From an uncultured Eubacteriales bacterium (GTDB lineage: Bacteria > Bacillota > Sulfobacillia > UBA995 > UBA9673): a stretch of DNA of 51,359 nucleotides. Below are positions 10,564-21,612 of the stretch, piece after piece. The position numbers and the translations under genes were made by a program. The stretch covers positions 1 to 51,359 of the forward strand of contig CAJXZV010000003.1 of the NCBI GenBank assembly GCA_913063835.1. The letters run 5' to 3'. Below the pieces are notes generated by a model. That model did no database searches and was not told where the DNA came from. It worked only from the letters and a program-made list of their open reading frames with translations. The stretch's first letter is position 1. Every line of letters begins with the position of its first letter.

Positions 10564-11517
10564 CTACTCCTCAGGCTCGGCCAGGCTGAGATCGAGTTCG
10601 GCCAGCTTGGCCTTTACTTCCTCGAGTGATTTCTTGCCGAGGTTCCGGACCTTCATCATCTCGGCCTCGGTCTTGGAGATGAGTTCACCGACCGTGTTTA
10701 TGCCGGCCCGCTTGAGGCAGTTGAAGGACCTCACCGAGAGTTCCAGCTCCTCGACGGGCATGTCGAGGATACGGTCCCGCTCCTCCTCACCGGCGTCGGC
10801 CAGGAGCTCCACCCCCTGACCCTGCTCGGTGAGCTCGGTGAAGAGGAGCAGGTGTTCGGTCAGGATCCGGGCCCCCAGGCTCACGGCTTCCTCCGGGGCC
10901 ATGGTGGCGTTGGTCCAGACCTCGAGGGAGAGCTTGTCGTAGTCGGTGATTTGCCCCACCCGGGTGTCCTCGACGGTGAAGTTCACGCGCCGCACAGGCG
11001 AGAAGATGGAGTCGACCGGAATCACCCCGATGGGCTGCTCCGGCCACTTGTTCCGTTCGGCCGGAGCGTAGCCGCGCCCGCGCTCGACGGTCATCTCCAT
11101 GTAGAGCCGACCGTCCTTGTCGAGCGTCGCGATGTGGAGGTCGGAGTTGAGGATCTCGATGTCCGCCCCGGCGATGATGTCGCCGGCCTTGACCTCCTGC
11201 TCCCCTTCGGCCTCCACCCGCAGGATACGCAGGTCGTCGGGGCCGTGCATCTTGATGCAGAGCTGCTTGAGAGCCAGGATGATGTCTGTCGTGTCCTCCA
11301 GCACGCCCGGGATGGTCGAGAACTCGTGAAGCACCCCGTCTATCTTCACCGTCGTCACGGCGGCTCCGGGCAACGAGGAGAGGAGGACCCGCCTGAGCGA
11401 GTTGCCTAGAGTCGTCCCGTAGCCGCGCTCAAGCGGCTCGACCTCGAACCGGGCGTAGGTGTTGTCCTCGGAGCGGTCGACACACACGATCCTCGGCTTC
11501 TCGATGGTCAGCATCAA
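10564..11517 (-). CDS. rpoA: RNA polymerase alpha subunit
   Basis: [32 protein letters not shown]-terminal [39 protein letters not shown]. Confidence 0.98.
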   Translation of the reverse strand: MMLTIEKPRIVCVDRSEDNTYARFEVEPLERGYGTTLGNSLRRVLLSSLPGAAVTTVKIDGVLHEFSTIPGVLEDTTDIILALKQLCIKMHGPDDLRILRVEAEGEQEVKAGDIIAGADIEILNSDLHIATLDKDGRLYMEMTVERGRGYAPAERNKWPEQPIGVIPVDSIFSPVRRVNFTVEDTRVGQITDYDKLSLEVWTNATMAPEEAVSLGARILTEHLLLFTELTEQGQGVELLADAGEEERDRILDMPVEELELSVRSFNCLKRAGINTVGELISKTEAEMMKVRNLGKKSLEEVKAKLAELDLSLAEPEE

Positions 11518-11608
11518 ACCGCCTCCTTGAGACGATGAACCTCTCCGTCAACGCCGGCGCGGAGGCCGGACGAAACGTCACCCTCCGGCCGCGGCATGGT
11601 CCGTCCCC

Positions 11609-12235
11609 TCAGCGAGAGTAGAACTCGATGATGAGGCGTTCCTGGACGGGAACGTCGATCTCTTCCCTCTTGGGAAGCCTCAGGACCTTGCCCTTCATCT
11701 TCTCGTGGTCGACCTCGAGCCAGTCCGGAACACCGCGCTGGGCGCCCAAGCCGGCCAGTTCCTTCAGCCTGGGCAGGTTGCGGCTCTTTTCGTGGACCGC
11801 GACCTCGTCGCCCTCCCGGACCTGGAACGAGGGGATGTTCACCCGGCGGCCGTTCACCGTGAAGTGTCCGTGGCGGACGAGCTGCCTGGCCTCAGCCCGC
11901 GAGCTCGCCAGCCCCATGCGGTAGACGACGTTGTCCAGTCGTCTCTCGAGAAGCTGCAGGAGCACCTCACCGCTGACACCCCTGGCTCGGGTGGCACGCC
12001 GGTAATAGGTGCGGAACTGCCGTTCGAGCACCCCGTAGATGCGGCGGGCCTTCTGCTTCTCGCGGAGCTGGATGCCGTACTCCGTCGGCTTCCGGCGGAA
12101 GCGGGCCCTGTGGCCCGGAGCTTCAGGCCGGTGCTCGAAGACGCACTTCGCACTGTAGCACTTCTCGCCCTTCAGGTAGAGTTTCACGCCCTCCCGCCGG
12201 CAGAGCCGGCAGACCGGGCCGGTGTATCTAGCCAT
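11609..12235 (-). CDS. rpsD: 30S ribosomal protein S4
   Basis: [16 protein letters not shown]...[39 protein letters not shown]. Confidence 0.97.
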   Translation of the reverse strand: MARYTGPVCRLCRREGVKLYLKGEKCYSAKCVFEHRPEAPGHRARFRRKPTEYGIQLREKQKARRIYGVLERQFRTYYRRATRARGVSGEVLLQLLERRLDNVVYRMGLASSRAEARQLVRHGHFTVNGRRVNIPSFQVREGDEVAVHEKSRNLPRLKELAGLGAQRGVPDWLEVDHEKMKGKVLRLPKREEIDVPVQERLIIEFYSR

Positions 12236-12253
12236 AGTCTTTCGACACCTCCA

Positions 12254-12652
12254 TCAGACGCGGCGGCGCTTGGGCGGCCGGCAGCCGTTGTGGGGTATGG
12301 GCGTCACGTCACGGATGGCGTTTATCTCGAGTCCGGCCGCCTGCAGCGAACGGATCGCCGCCTCGCGGCCCGAACCGGGCCCCTTGACCAGGACCTCGAC
12401 CTCTCTCAGCCCGTAGTTCATGGCTTCCCGGGCGGCCGCCTCGGCCGCCATGCCGGCCGCGAACGGCGTCCCTTTCTTGGAGCCCTTGAAGCCCTGGGTC
12501 CCGGACGAGGCCCAGGCGAGGGTGTTGCCGCTCCGGTCGGTTATGGTGACGATGGTGTTGTTGAACGTCGAACGGATGTGAGCCACCCCGCGTTCGACGA
12601 GCTTCCTCTCCTTCTTGCGGGCCGACGGCCCCTTTGTCCTGCGCGGAGGCAC
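12254..12652 (-). CDS. rpsK: 30S ribosomal protein S11
   Basis: [30 protein letters not shown]...[18 protein letters not shown]. Confidence 0.98.
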   Translation of the reverse strand: MPPRRTKGPSARKKERKLVERGVAHIRSTFNNTIVTITDRSGNTLAWASSGTQGFKGSKKGTPFAAGMAAEAAAREAMNYGLREVEVLVKGPGSGREAAIRSLQAAGLEINAIRDVTPIPHNGCRPPKRRRV

Positions 12653-12724
12653 CAGCTTTACCGCCTTTCACTTCATCTAGATTGCTCTTTGTGTCGACCG
12701 GCCCGGAGGCCGGCCCCTTCGACA

Positions 12725-13096
12725 TCACTTCTTGCGGCGCACGCCGACGGTCTTCCGCGGACCCTTTCGCGTCCTGGCGTTCGTCCGGGTCCGCTGGCCC
12801 CGGACGGGAAGACCGCGCCGGTGACGCAGTCCACGGTATGTCCCGAGGTCGATGAGGCGCTTGATGTTCATCTGCACCTCGCGCTGCAGGTCACCCTCGA
12901 CCTTGTAGTTGCGCTCGATGGTGTCCCTGAGCCTGGAGACCTCCTCCTCGGTAAGGTTCCGCACCCTTGTGTCGGGATTGACCCCGGTTTCGGCGAGAAT
13001 CTTCCTGGAGGTCGAAAGGCCTATACCGTAGACATAGGTCAAGGCTATCTCGATCCGCTTGTCTCTCGGCAGGTCCACTCCTGCGATGCGAGCCAT
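12725..13096 (-). CDS. rpsM: 30S ribosomal protein S13
   Basis: [26 protein letters not shown]...[32 protein letters not shown]. Confidence 0.98.
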   Translation of the reverse strand: MARIAGVDLPRDKRIEIALTYVYGIGLSTSRKILAETGVNPDTRVRNLTEEEVSRLRDTIERNYKVEGDLQREVQMNIKRLIDLGTYRGLRHRRGLPVRGQRTRTNARTRKGPRKTVGVRRKK

Positions 13097-13124
13097 TCCC
13101 GGTCACACCTCCCCGAGGGGCTTT

Positions 13125-13244
13125 TCAGCCCTGCCTCTGCTTGTGCTTCGGGTTCTCGCAGATGACGACAACCCGGCCCTTGCGCCTGATGACCTTGCAC
13201 TTATCGCAGATCCGCTTCACTGACGGGCGAACCTTCACGTTCAA
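13125..13244 (-). CDS. rpmJ: 50S ribosomal protein L36 (Cys-containing type)
   Basis: Hand translation, TTG start: [39 protein letters not shown]; too short for the ORF track. Confidence 0.96.
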   Translation of the reverse strand: MNVKVRPSVKRICDKCKVIRRKGRVVVICENPKHKQRQG

Positions 13245-13313
13245 GACCTCCCCGAATCCGGCTTACCCAGGAGACGGACGGCTGGACCGACCGGCGCGGT
13301 CTTCCCCCGGACG

Positions 13314-13532
13314 CTACTTGTAGCGGTACAGGATGCGGCCGCGGGTCAGGTCATAGGGCGAAAGCTCCACCAGGACCCGGTCCCCCGGGAGAATCCGGAT
13401 GAAGTGCATCCTTATCTTGCCGGACACATGGGCCAGGACCTTGTGCCCGTTGTCCAGCTCCACCCGGAACATGGCGTTGGGAAGAGGCTCGATGACCTTC
13501 CCCTCTACCTCTATGGCGTCCTTCTTACCCAT
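13314..13532 (-). CDS. infA: Translation initiation factor IF-1
   Basis: [65 protein letters not shown]. Confidence 0.98.
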   Translation of the reverse strand: MGKKDAIEVEGKVIEPLPNAMFRVELDNGHKVLAHVSGKIRMHFIRILPGDRVLVELSPYDLTRGRILYRYK

Positions 13533-13944
13533 GACTGAAGACGTCCTCCTCCGGCTCTTGCTCCGGCTCTTGTCTTCCTCCGGCCGGGCCCTCGGGCCGG
13601 CGGGCCGCCTCGAGAGACGAGCCGCCTGTGCGGTGAAGTTCGGCCACGAGCCTGTCCACGGCCTCGGCCACCGCCCTGTCCGTGATCACGCTCTGCGGAG
13701 CGAACCTCTCCTCCGCGTCCGGGACCCTGAGCGGGAAGACCTCAAGGTGCTTGACGTTCTTCTTCTTGGGGCAGGCAAGGGACCGGCGCCTGCCGTCCGC
13801 GACCATCACCCACCGCCGGTCCTTGACCCCGACGACGAGGAAGTACGTGCCGGAATCGCGCCCCGCTCTCGACCTCACGAGCTGGCCGATGCGTAAGCCT
13901 TCCTCGGTCATTCGTCCCCTCTCCCACGTATTGCCGGTTGCCAT
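13525..13944 (-). CDS. KOW-domain RNA-binding protein (L14e/L6e/L27e-like)
   Basis: [55 protein letters not shown], located between map and infA. Confidence 0.85.
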   Translation of the reverse strand: MATGNTWERGRMTEEGLRIGQLVRSRAGRDSGTYFLVVGVKDRRWVMVADGRRRSLACPKKKNVKHLEVFPLRVPDAEERFAPQSVITDRAVAEAVDRLVAELHRTGGSSLEAARRPEGPAGGRQEPEQEPEEDVFSHG

Positions 13945-13970
13945 ATTTCTCCAGTAAAAAGTCGCTCTTT

Positions 13971-14000
13971 AGTATATCATTCAGCCTGGTTTCTATTCAA
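13971..14000 (-). promoter_or_regulatory. Sigma-A-like promoter upstream of the KOW gene/infA
   Basis: TTGAAT - 18 nt - TATACT on the minus strand in an AT-rich intergenic gap. Confidence 0.6.
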
Positions 14001-14071
14001 TTGTGGTTTTCTCCAACAGCCACCTGACTCGTGTCGTCGCGCCGCGTGGGCCCCACGCCCCCGGCCGTCCG

Positions 14072-14821
14072 TCAGGGGAGGGTCAGGATGAGCGGGCCGT
14101 CTTCGGTGACGGCCACCGTGTGCTCGTAATGGACCGAACGCTTCCGGTCGACGGTGACCACCGTCCACCCGTCCTTGAGACAGGTGACGGCATAGTCACC
14201 CTCGTTCACCATGGGCTCTATGGCGAGCACCATCCCCGGTTTCAGCAGGGGCCCCTGGCCCGGAGGACCGTAGTTCGGCACCTGGGGGTCCTCGTGCATG
14301 GCCTGGCCGATACCGTGCCCGACGTAGTCGCGGACGACCGAGAACCCTCTCCCCTCCGCGAAGCTCTGGATGGCGTGGGATATGTCCGAGAGCCGCCCGC
14401 CGGGAACGGCCTTCTCGATGCCGGCCGCCAGCGCGCCCTTCCCCGCCTCCATGAGTCTGGACGCCCGCCTGTCCGCGCGGCCGCCGACAGCGAAGGTCAC
14501 CGACGCGTCACCGTAGTAGCCCCCGTACCGCACTCCGACGTCGATGCTGAGCAGCTCACCCTTGCGCAGGACCCGCGGACCGGGTATCCCGTGCACGACC
14601 TGTTCGTTTATCGAGGTGCAGATGGTGGCCGGAAAGCCCCGGTACCCTTTGAACGCCGGAACGGCCCCCGCCTCGGTGATGAGCCTCTCGGCCAGCCGGT
14701 CGAGGTCGGCCGTTGTCACCCCTGGGGCGGCCTCGGCCTCGAGCACCCGAAGGACCCTCGCCACCAGGCGGCCGGCCTCACGCATTATCTCGATCTCCTT
14801 GGGCGTCTTCAGGACTATCAT
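14072..14821 (-). CDS. map: Methionine aminopeptidase, type I
   Basis: MIVLKTPKEIEIMREAGRLVARVL...SIDVGVRYGGYYGDASVTFAVG...GHGIGQAMHEDPQVPNYG...LAIEPMV. Confidence 0.97.
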   Translation of the reverse strand: MIVLKTPKEIEIMREAGRLVARVLRVLEAEAAPGVTTADLDRLAERLITEAGAVPAFKGYRGFPATICTSINEQVVHGIPGPRVLRKGELLSIDVGVRYGGYYGDASVTFAVGGRADRRASRLMEAGKGALAAGIEKAVPGGRLSDISHAIQSFAEGRGFSVVRDYVGHGIGQAMHEDPQVPNYGPPGQGPLLKPGMVLAIEPMVNEGDYAVTCLKDGWTVVTVDRKRSVHYEHTVAVTEDGPLILTLP

Positions 14822-15474
14822 GGGCCGAGACGCAGAGCCTTCACCAGGCGGTCGGTCACCGCATCGACGTTCCCTCGCCCGTCGACCTCCCTGACCAGCC
14901 CGCGCCGGGCGTAGTAGCTGATGAGAGGCTCGGTCTCCCGCCGGTAGACCTCAAGCCTTGACCTCGCCGTCTCCTCGGTGTCGTCGGTCCTCTGGTAGAG
15001 AGGACCGCCGCAGAGGTCGCAGACCCCCAGGGCCCGCGGTGGCTTGTAGAGCAGGTGATAGTTGGCCCCGCACCCGCGGCAGACCCGCCGGCCGGTCAGC
15101 CTTCTCACCGCCTCCTCCACCGGCAGGGTGATGTTCACCACCGCGTCCAGGGAACGGCCGCTCTCCTCAAGAAGCCCGTCCAGGGCTTCGGCCTGCCGGA
15201 GCGTGCGGGGGAACCCGTCGAGGATGACGCCCCTCGCCCGGCCAGTCTCCTCTTCCCTGATGCGGGCGCCGATGAGGTCCACGATGAGCTCGTCGGGCAC
15301 AAGGAGACCGGCGTCCATGAAGGTCTTGGCCTTGCGGCCCAGCTCCGTCCCCTCTCTGACGGCCTCTCTCAGGAGGTCCCCCGGCGAAAGGTGTAGAAGG
15401 TCGAACCGCTCGGCAAGGATCTTGGCCTGCGTGCCCTTGCCGGCGCCCGGCGGTCCCATCATGACGATGTTCAA
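14818..15474 (-). CDS. adk: Adenylate kinase, Zn-binding lid type
   Basis: MNIVMMGPPGAGKGTQAKIL...LDGFPRTLRQAEAL; lid CRGCG...CDLCGG. Confidence 0.97.
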   Translation of the reverse strand: MNIVMMGPPGAGKGTQAKILAERFDLLHLSPGDLLREAVREGTELGRKAKTFMDAGLLVPDELIVDLIGARIREEETGRARGVILDGFPRTLRQAEALDGLLEESGRSLDAVVNITLPVEEAVRRLTGRRVCRGCGANYHLLYKPPRALGVCDLCGGPLYQRTDDTEETARSRLEVYRRETEPLISYYARRGLVREVDGRGNVDAVTDRLVKALRLGP

Positions 15475-15511
15475 GCTCCGGTCCCTCCCCCCGACAAGCC
15501 GGTGGAGCCCC

Positions 15512-16771
15512 CTACTTCAGGAAGCCCTGGTAATGCCTCATGACCAGGTGCGTCTCTATCTGTTTCATCGTCTCCAGGGCGACGCCGACGACGATGAGGA
15601 GGGCCGTGCCGCCGAAGTAGACCGCACCGACGCCGGTCAGGTTCTGGACGAGCGTCGGCAGGACGGCGGCGATGAAGGCCAAGAACAGCGCTCCGGCGAG
15701 GGTGACGCGGTTCAGCACCTTGTTTATGTACTCGGCCGTCGGGCGACCCGGACGGATGCCCGGGATGAAGCCGCCCCATTTCTTGAGGTCGTTGGCCACG
15801 TTCATCGGGTTGAACTGGATGGCCGTGTAAAAGTAAGTGAAAAGGACGATCAGCACCGCGTTGGTGGCGACGTACAGCCAGCCGCTAAAATCGAACAATC
15901 CCGCGATCCTCTGGGCCACCGGATGGTCTATGAACTGGGCGATCGTCACCGGGAAGGCCAGGAGCGACGTCGAGAAGATGACCGGGATGACCCCGGCGGT
16001 GTTCACCCGGATCGGCAGATGGGTCGTCTGACCGCCGTAGTAGCGCCGCCCCTTGACCCGCTTGGCGTACTGGACCGGGATGCGCCTCTGGCCCTCCTGC
16101 ATCCACACGACCGCAGCGATGACGACCAAGGCGACAACAGCCAGAAGCGCCACGTTCAGGATGTTGATCGTCCCTGCCGTCAGGTACGCCCACAGAGAAC
16201 CCAGACCGGAGGGAAGCCGGGACACGATGCCCGCGAAGATGATGAGCGAGATGCCGTTCCCTATCCCGCGTTCGGTTATCATCTCTCCGAGCCACATGAG
16301 GAAGGCGGTGCCGGCCGTGAGGCTGAGAGCGATGAGGGTGATGCTCCCGAAGGTCGGCGAGATGACCGCCGTCCTCATGGCGTAGGACATCCCGTAGGCC
16401 TGGATGAGAGCGAGGATGACGGTGCCGTACCGGGTGTACTGGGTCAGCTTCTTGCGGCCTTCCACGCCCTCCTTCTGGAGCCGCTCGAAGTGCGGGATGA
16501 CCACCGTGAGCAACTGCATGATGATGGACGCGTTGATGTACGGCGTTATGCTCATGGCGAAGACGGAAAAGGCCTTGAAGGCGCCGCCCGAGAAAAGGTC
16601 GAGAAGACCCAGAAGGCTGCCGCCCTGGAAAAGCTGTTCTATCCTCGTCGTGTCTATGCCCGGGACAGGGATGTGTGTTCCGACGCGAAAGACGAGGAAC
16701 ATCCAGAGGGTGAAGACGATCCTCCTCCGGAGGTCCGATATGCGCATCGCGCTCCTTAGCGTCTGGAGCAA
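15512..16771 (-). CDS. secY: Preprotein translocase subunit SecY
   Basis: GTHIPVPGIDTTRI...LGLLDLFSGGAFKAFSVFAMSITPYINASIIMQLL...GNGISLIIFAGIV. Confidence 0.98.
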   Translation of the reverse strand: MLQTLRSAMRISDLRRRIVFTLWMFLVFRVGTHIPVPGIDTTRIEQLFQGGSLLGLLDLFSGGAFKAFSVFAMSITPYINASIIMQLLTVVIPHFERLQKEGVEGRKKLTQYTRYGTVILALIQAYGMSYAMRTAVISPTFGSITLIALSLTAGTAFLMWLGEMITERGIGNGISLIIFAGIVSRLPSGLGSLWAYLTAGTINILNVALLAVVALVVIAAVVWMQEGQRRIPVQYAKRVKGRRYYGGQTTHLPIRVNTAGVIPVIFSTSLLAFPVTIAQFIDHPVAQRIAGLFDFSGWLYVATNAVLIVLFTYFYTAIQFNPMNVANDLKKWGGFIPGIRPGRPTAEYINKVLNRVTLAGALFLAFIAAVLPTLVQNLTGVGAVYFGGTALLIVVGVALETMKQIETHLVMRHYQGFLK

Positions 16772-17212
16772 CTAGATCACCTCGGTCTTTCCGCCGGCGG
16801 CCTCGATCTTGCGGACCGCCGACCGGGAGAAACGGTGCGCCCGGACCGTCAAGGCCTTGCTGAGCTCACCGTCACCCAGAACCTTCACCCCGTCCAGGAC
16901 CTTGCGGATGACTCTCTTCTCGAGGAGGACCTCGGGCGTCACCACGGTCCCCTCATCGAACCGGTCCAGGTCGTCAAGGTCCACCAGGGCGAAAACCTTC
17001 CGGCTCGGGTTCTTGAAGCCCCTCTTCGGCAGCCGCATGGCCAGCGGCATCTGGCCCCCTTCGAACTGGGGACCCTTGCCACGACCGGACCTGGCCCTCT
17101 GTCCCTTGTGCCCGCGGCCGGCCGTCTTGCCGCGGCCGGACCCTATACCACGGCCGACGCGCCTGCGTTCCTTCCTCGAACCTGGAGCCGGCGCCAGTTC
17201 ATGCGTCCTCAC
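16772..17212 (-). CDS. rplO: 50S ribosomal protein L15
   Basis: [38 protein letters not shown]. Confidence 0.97.
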   Translation of the reverse strand: MRTHELAPAPGSRKERRRVGRGIGSGRGKTAGRGHKGQRARSGRGKGPQFEGGQMPLAMRLPKRGFKNPSRKVFALVDLDDLDRFDEGTVVTPEVLLEKRVIRKVLDGVKVLGDGELSKALTVRAHRFSRSAVRKIEAAGGKTEVI

Positions 17213-17295
17213 AGCCGGCGCACCTCCTCTGGTCAGTCGAACCGCATGAATTCACTCTTCGTCCTCAGCATCCTCGGCGAGGTCCCCGTCGAAGG

Positions 17296-17691
17296 CTACG
17301 CGTCCGCGTCCTTCTCCGCGCCCCCGCCCGCCTTGGACGTCTTCTTGGCCTTGGCCTGAGTCTTCTTCTTGGCCGGGGCCTTGGAAGCCGCTTCCTTCAC
17401 CTTCTTCTCGGCTGTCTTCTTCTCGGCTGTCTTCTTCTCGGCTGTCTTCTTCCCGGCTGTCTTCTTCTCGGCCGTCTTCGCCCTCCGGGACGCACGAGGC
17501 TTCTTCTCCGGCCTCTCCACCACCTCGACGAGGTGCCGGACGACCCTGATCATGCCTCGGACGGCCGGCGTGTCCCGGTGGGTGACCGTCTGGCCTATCT
17601 TCCGGAGGCCGAGGGCCCTGACGGTGCGGTCCTGGCGCTTCGGGTAGCCGATCGTGCTCTTCACGAGGGTTATCTCAAGCCTGTCTCCCAT
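17296..17691 (-). CDS. rpmD: 50S ribosomal protein L30 with long Lys/Ala-rich C-terminal tail
   Basis: L30 core LEITLVKSTIGYPKRQDRTVRALGLRKIGQTVTHRDTPAVRGMIRVVRHLVEVVE followed by ~70 residues rich in AEKKT repeats. Confidence 0.93.
   Translation of the reverse strand: MGDRLEITLVKSTIGYPKRQDRTVRALGLRKIGQTVTHRDTPAVRGMIRVVRHLVEVVERPEKKPRASRRAKTAEKKTAGKKTAEKKTAEKKTAEKKVKEAASKAPAKKKTQAKAKKTSKAGGGAEKDADA
17401..17480. repeat. ~15-bp tandem repeat (CTTCTTCTCGGCTGT) coding for AEKKT units in rpmD tail
   Basis: About five consecutive near-identical copies visible in the sequence. Confidence 0.9.
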
Positions 17692-17745
17692 GGGTTTCTC
17701 CTCCGCTCTGGGGCCTGGCCCGACGCCCGGGTGTCAGGACCGGGG

Positions 17746-18252
17746 TCACGCCATGAGCTCGTCGACGGGCTTGCCTCTCAGCCTGGCGACCTGCTCTGCG
17801 CTCTTCAGGGACCTGAGGCCTTCCATGGTGGCGTAGACGGTGTTGGCGGCGTTGGAGGAGCCCAACGACTTCGTAAGGATGTCGCTTATCCCGGCGGCCT
17901 CGAGAACGGCCCTGACAGGGCCGCCGGCGATGACCCCGGTGCCCTTCGAGGCCGGCTTCAGGAGGACCTTGCCCGCGCCGAAGTGACCGACGACCTCGTG
18001 CGGGATGGTCGTCCCGACGCGCGGGACGGTGATCATGTTCTTCTTGGCCTCCTGCACGCCCTTGGCGATGGCGTCCGGGACCTCCGGCGCCTTGCCCAGC
18101 CCGACCCCCACACGGCCGTCACCGTCACCGACAACGACGAGGGCGCTGAAGCTGAAGCGCCGGCCGCCCTTGACGACCTTGGCCACACGCTTGACGGCCA
18201 CAACCTTTTCGAACAGCTCCGTGTCCAGTTCGTTCTCGCCCGTTCGTGCCAA
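17746..18252 (-). CDS. rpsE: 30S ribosomal protein S5
   Basis: [53 protein letters not shown] start at 18252 chosen. Confidence 0.96.
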   Translation of the reverse strand: MARTGENELDTELFEKVVAVKRVAKVVKGGRRFSFSALVVVGDGDGRVGVGLGKAPEVPDAIAKGVQEAKKNMITVPRVGTTIPHEVVGHFGAGKVLLKPASKGTGVIAGGPVRAVLEAAGISDILTKSLGSSNAANTVYATMEGLRSLKSAEQVARLRGKPVDELMA

Positions 18253-18328
18253 GTGTCTCTCACCTTCCCCCCGGCCCGGCGCCCCCCGGCCCCGCGCGGC
18301 GGCGGGCCGGCCGGAAAACCTAGAAGCC

Positions 18329-18688
18329 CTAGAACTCGAGGCCGGACTCACGGGCGGCCTCGGCCAGCGCCTTCACCCGTCCGTGGTAGAGATACCCGCC
18401 GCGGTCGAAGACCACCTTGGTGACCCCGCGGGCGACGGCTCTCTTCCCCAAGAGCTCCCCCACGGACCTGGCAGCGCTGATGTTGCCTCCGCTTCCCAGC
18501 TTCAGTTCAGGGTCCAGCGAAGAGGCGGATACGAGCGTCCGCCCGCTCACGTCGTCTATGATCTGCGCGTATATGTGTCGAGAGCTACGGAAGACGTTGA
18601 GCCGCGGCCTGTCGGGCGTCCCGACGACCTTGCGCCTTATGCGAAGGTGGCGTCTCTTCCTCGCCTCTTCCTTGCCAAGCTTAGCCAT
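18329..18688 (-). CDS. rplR: 50S ribosomal protein L18
   Basis: [45 protein letters not shown]...[26 protein letters not shown]. Confidence 0.97.
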   Translation of the reverse strand: MAKLGKEEARKRRHLRIRRKVVGTPDRPRLNVFRSSRHIYAQIIDDVSGRTLVSASSLDPELKLGSGGNISAARSVGELLGKRAVARGVTKVVFDRGGYLYHGRVKALAEAARESGLEF

Positions 18689-18742
18689 GTTCTTTCAACC
18701 CTCTCACCAGCCCTGGTCCCGGCCCGGCACGCTGGACGGCTC

Positions 18743-19282
18743 CTACTTCACTGTCTTCCCTATCGGGATGTGCCGGACGCGTTCATCGCGGTAGCGGATG
18801 CCTTTGCCGTGATAGGGCTCTGGGGGCCTGACCTTTCGGATGTTGGCGGCCACCTGCCCGACGACTTGCTTGTCCGTTCCCTTCACGACGACGGTCGTGG
18901 GCGTGGGGGTTTCGATCGTGACCCCCTCAGGCGGGACGATCTCCACCGGGTGCGAGTAGCCGACATTGAGGGTCAGGCGCCTCCCCTGGACGGCGGCCCG
19001 GTAGCCCGTCCCGACGATGGTGAGGTGCTTCTCGAAGCCCTTCGTCACCCCGTCGACCATGTTGGCGATCATGGTCCGCGTCACGCCGTGCAGAGCCCGG
19101 TGGACCGGCTGGTCGCTCGGACGCTTGACGACGATCGTGTCGGAGTCGATCTCCACCACCATGTCCCGGTGCACACGGTGCTCGAGGGTGCCGAGGGGTC
19201 CTTTGACGGTTATGACATCCCCGTTCTTGGTGACCGTCACACCCTCCGGTATCCGGATCGGCTTCTTACCCACTCTTGACAT
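18743..19282 (-). CDS. rplF: 50S ribosomal protein L6
   Basis: [34 protein letters not shown]...[14 protein letters not shown]. Confidence 0.97.
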   Translation of the reverse strand: MSRVGKKPIRIPEGVTVTKNGDVITVKGPLGTLEHRVHRDMVVEIDSDTIVVKRPSDQPVHRALHGVTRTMIANMVDGVTKGFEKHLTIVGTGYRAAVQGRRLTLNVGYSHPVEIVPPEGVTIETPTPTTVVVKGTDKQVVGQVAANIRKVRPPEPYHGKGIRYRDERVRHIPIGKTVK

Positions 19283-19329
19283 GTCGCTTACCCCCGTCTC
19301 AGGGTCACAGGCTCGGGACGTGTCACCAG

Positions 19330-19728
19330 TCACCAGACGTAGCAGATGACCTCGCCGCCGACACCCTTGGCCCGGGCGTCCCGGTCGGTGATGACGCCTT
19401 CCGGCGTCGACAGAATGGCTATCCCCAGACCACCGAGGACTCTCGGCACGTTCTCCTTCTTCACGTAGACCCGGAGACCGGGCCTCGAGATCCTCCTGAG
19501 GCCGTTGATGACGGTCTCACGGTTGGGACCGTACTTGAGGTATATCCTGATGGAGCCCTGCCGCCCGTCGTCGATCCAGGCGTAGTCCCTTATGTAACCC
19601 TCTCGCTTGAGGATCTCGGCGATACTCCTCTTGATCTTAGACCCCGGTATGTCCACACGGTCGTGATGAGCCGCGTTGGCATTCCGTATCCGGGTCAGCA
19701 TGTCGGCAATGGGATCGGTCGTGGACAC
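19330..19728 (-). CDS. rpsH: 30S ribosomal protein S8
   Basis: [44 protein letters not shown]...[36 protein letters not shown] start. Confidence 0.97.
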   Translation of the reverse strand: MSTTDPIADMLTRIRNANAAHHDRVDIPGSKIKRSIAEILKREGYIRDYAWIDDGRQGSIRIYLKYGPNRETVINGLRRISRPGLRVYVKKENVPRVLGGLGIAILSTPEGVITDRDARAKGVGGEVICYVW

Positions 19729-19766
19729 GCCCAAAACCCCCTTCTCGCCGGAACCCTTTCGGGGTC

Positions 19767-19952
19767 CTACCAACTGGCTTTGCGCACTCCGGGTATCAGG
19801 CCGCGGTGGGCCCGCTCCCGAAAACACATGCGGCACATGCCGAACCGGCCCATGTAGGCCCTCGGCCGACCGCAGATGCGGCAACGGTTGTAGGCTCTGG
19901 TCTTGTACTTGGGCTCTTTCCGCCACTTTTCCATGAGCGCCTTGCGTGTCAT
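19767..19952 (-). CDS. rpsN: 30S ribosomal protein S14 type Z
   Basis: [61 protein letters not shown]. Confidence 0.98.
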   Translation of the reverse strand: MTRKALMEKWRKEPKYKTRAYNRCRICGRPRAYMGRFGMCRMCFRERAHRGLIPGVRKASW

Positions 19953-19967
19953 CTCAAGGCCCCCTCC

Positions 19968-20507
19968 CTACTCGCGGAACGGCATCCCCAAGAGCTCGAG
20001 GAGAGCCCGCGCCTCTTCGTCCGTCCGCGCCGTGGTGACGATGGTGACGTTCATCCCGCGTATCTTCTCGACCTTGTCGTAATCGATCTCGGGGAAGATC
20101 AACTGCTCCTTTATACCCAGGGTGAAGTTGCCGCGGCCGTCGAAGGAGCGGGACGGCACCCCTCTGAAGTCGCGGACCCTCGGCAGGGCGACGCTGACGA
20201 GTCTGTCGAGGAAGTCCCACATCCGGTCACCCCGCAGGGTGGTGAAGGCCCCGATGGGCATTCCCTTCCTCAGCTTGAAGGCCGAGATGGACTTCTTGGC
20301 CCTGGTGACGACGGGCTTCTGCCCGGTTATGGTCATCAAGTCGGTCACCGCGCCGTCCAGAGCCTTCGGGTCCCGGGTCGCCTCACCCACGCCCATGTTC
20401 ACCACGATCTTCTCGACCCGCGGCACCTCCATCGGGCTCCTGTACCCGAAGCGCTCCTTGAGCGCCGGCACGACTTTTTCAAGATAATGCTGTTTCAATC
20501 TGGGCAT
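19968..20507 (-). CDS. rplE: 50S ribosomal protein L5
   Basis: [59 protein letters not shown]. Confidence 0.98.
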   Translation of the reverse strand: MPRLKQHYLEKVVPALKERFGYRSPMEVPRVEKIVVNMGVGEATRDPKALDGAVTDLMTITGQKPVVTRAKKSISAFKLRKGMPIGAFTTLRGDRMWDFLDRLVSVALPRVRDFRGVPSRSFDGRGNFTLGIKEQLIFPEIDYDKVEKIRGMNVTIVTTARTDEEARALLELLGMPFRE

Positions 20508-20527
20508 CTGGGTGGGTCCTCCCTAGC

Positions 20528-20905
20528 TCACCGGTCGACCACTTCGCCGCAGCGCCGGCATGTCCGCACCAGGCGGCCGTCTTCCAACCGCCTGCGGCCG
20601 ACGCGCGAGGGCTTGTTGCAACGCGGGCAGACCAGCATGACCTTGTCCCGCGGGAGCGGGGCCTCCTGGTCGACGATGCCGCCCTGCATCATCTTGCCTC
20701 TCGGCCTCATGTGCTTCTTGACCACGTTCACGCCTTCGACGACCACACGGCGGGTCTCGGGCTCGACCCGGATGACCTTACCCCTCCGGCCTCGGTGCTT
20801 GCCGGACAGGACGACCACCGTGTCGCCCTTCCTGATGTTCAACTTGGCCTTCGAAGCCGCAACCTTGTTCTTCGCCAAACCAGCCCACCTCGCTTCCGTC
20901 CGCAA
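20528..20905 (-). CDS. rplX: 50S ribosomal protein L24
   Basis: NIRKGDTVVVLSGKHRGRRGKVIRVEPETRRVVVEGVNVVKKHMRP. Confidence 0.96.
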   Translation of the reverse strand: MRTEARWAGLAKNKVAASKAKLNIRKGDTVVVLSGKHRGRRGKVIRVEPETRRVVVEGVNVVKKHMRPRGKMMQGGIVDQEAPLPRDKVMLVCPRCNKPSRVGRRRLEDGRLVRTCRRCGEVVDR

Positions 20906-20935
20906 TGCCCGGGCCTGGCCGGGTGCCCCTGACGG

Positions 20936-21304
20936 TCACAAGACCTCCGGGGCGAGCGAGATGATCTTCATGAACTCCTTCTCCCGCAGCTCACGCGCGA
21001 CAGGACCGAATATGCGGGTGCCCTTCGGCTCCTTCCCGTCGCCCAGGAGAACACCAGCGTTGTCATCGAAGCGGATGTGCGTGCCGTCAGGCCGGGTCAG
21101 CCCCTTCTTGGAGCGGACCACGACGGCCCTGACGACATCCCCCTTTTTGACCACGCCTCCGGGGGAGGCTTCCTTCACCGAAGCCACGATTATGTCGCCT
21201 ATGTTCGCGTACTTGCGCCGCGAACCGCCGAGCACCCTTATGCACATGATCTCCTTCGCCCCGGTGTTGTCGGCGACGACCAGCCTGGTCTGAGGCTGAA
21301 TCAT
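20936..21304 (-). CDS. rplN: 50S ribosomal protein L14
   Basis: [46 protein letters not shown]; start set at 21304. Confidence 0.98.
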   Translation of the reverse strand: MIQPQTRLVVADNTGAKEIMCIRVLGGSRRKYANIGDIIVASVKEASPGGVVKKGDVVRAVVVRSKKGLTRPDGTHIRFDDNAGVLLGDGKEPKGTRIFGPVARELREKEFMKIISLAPEVL

Positions 21305-21342
21305 CAACGTCCACCTCTTTCGAGCTACGGCCTGAAGGCCGG

Positions 21343-21600
21343 CTACTCGGCCCTCTCCAGGATCTCGACAACAAGCCAGCGCTTGTCCTTGCTCAGAGGG
21401 CGCGTCTCCGCGACGCGGACGCGGTCTCCCACGCGACATTCGTTCTTCTCGTCGTGGGCCTTGAGCTTCTTGGTCCGCTTCAGACGGCGCCCGTAAAGCG
21501 GGTGCCTCTCGAGGGTCTCGATGGTGACGACCACGGTCTTGTCCATGGCGTTCGAGGTCACCCGCCCGATCCGCGTCTTCCTGGTCCCTCTGACCTGCAC
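21343..21600 (-). CDS. rpsQ: 30S ribosomal protein S17
   Basis: [69 protein letters not shown]. Confidence 0.98.
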   Translation of the reverse strand: MQVRGTRKTRIGRVTSNAMDKTVVVTIETLERHPLYGRRLKRTKKLKAHDEKNECRVGDRVRVAETRPLSKDKRWLVVEILERAE

Positions 21601-21612
21601 CGCTGAACCTCC

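Noticed and set aside
17401-17480. CRISPR-like array from regularly spaced repeats
   Set aside because: Units are contiguous 15-bp in-frame coding repeats without spacers.
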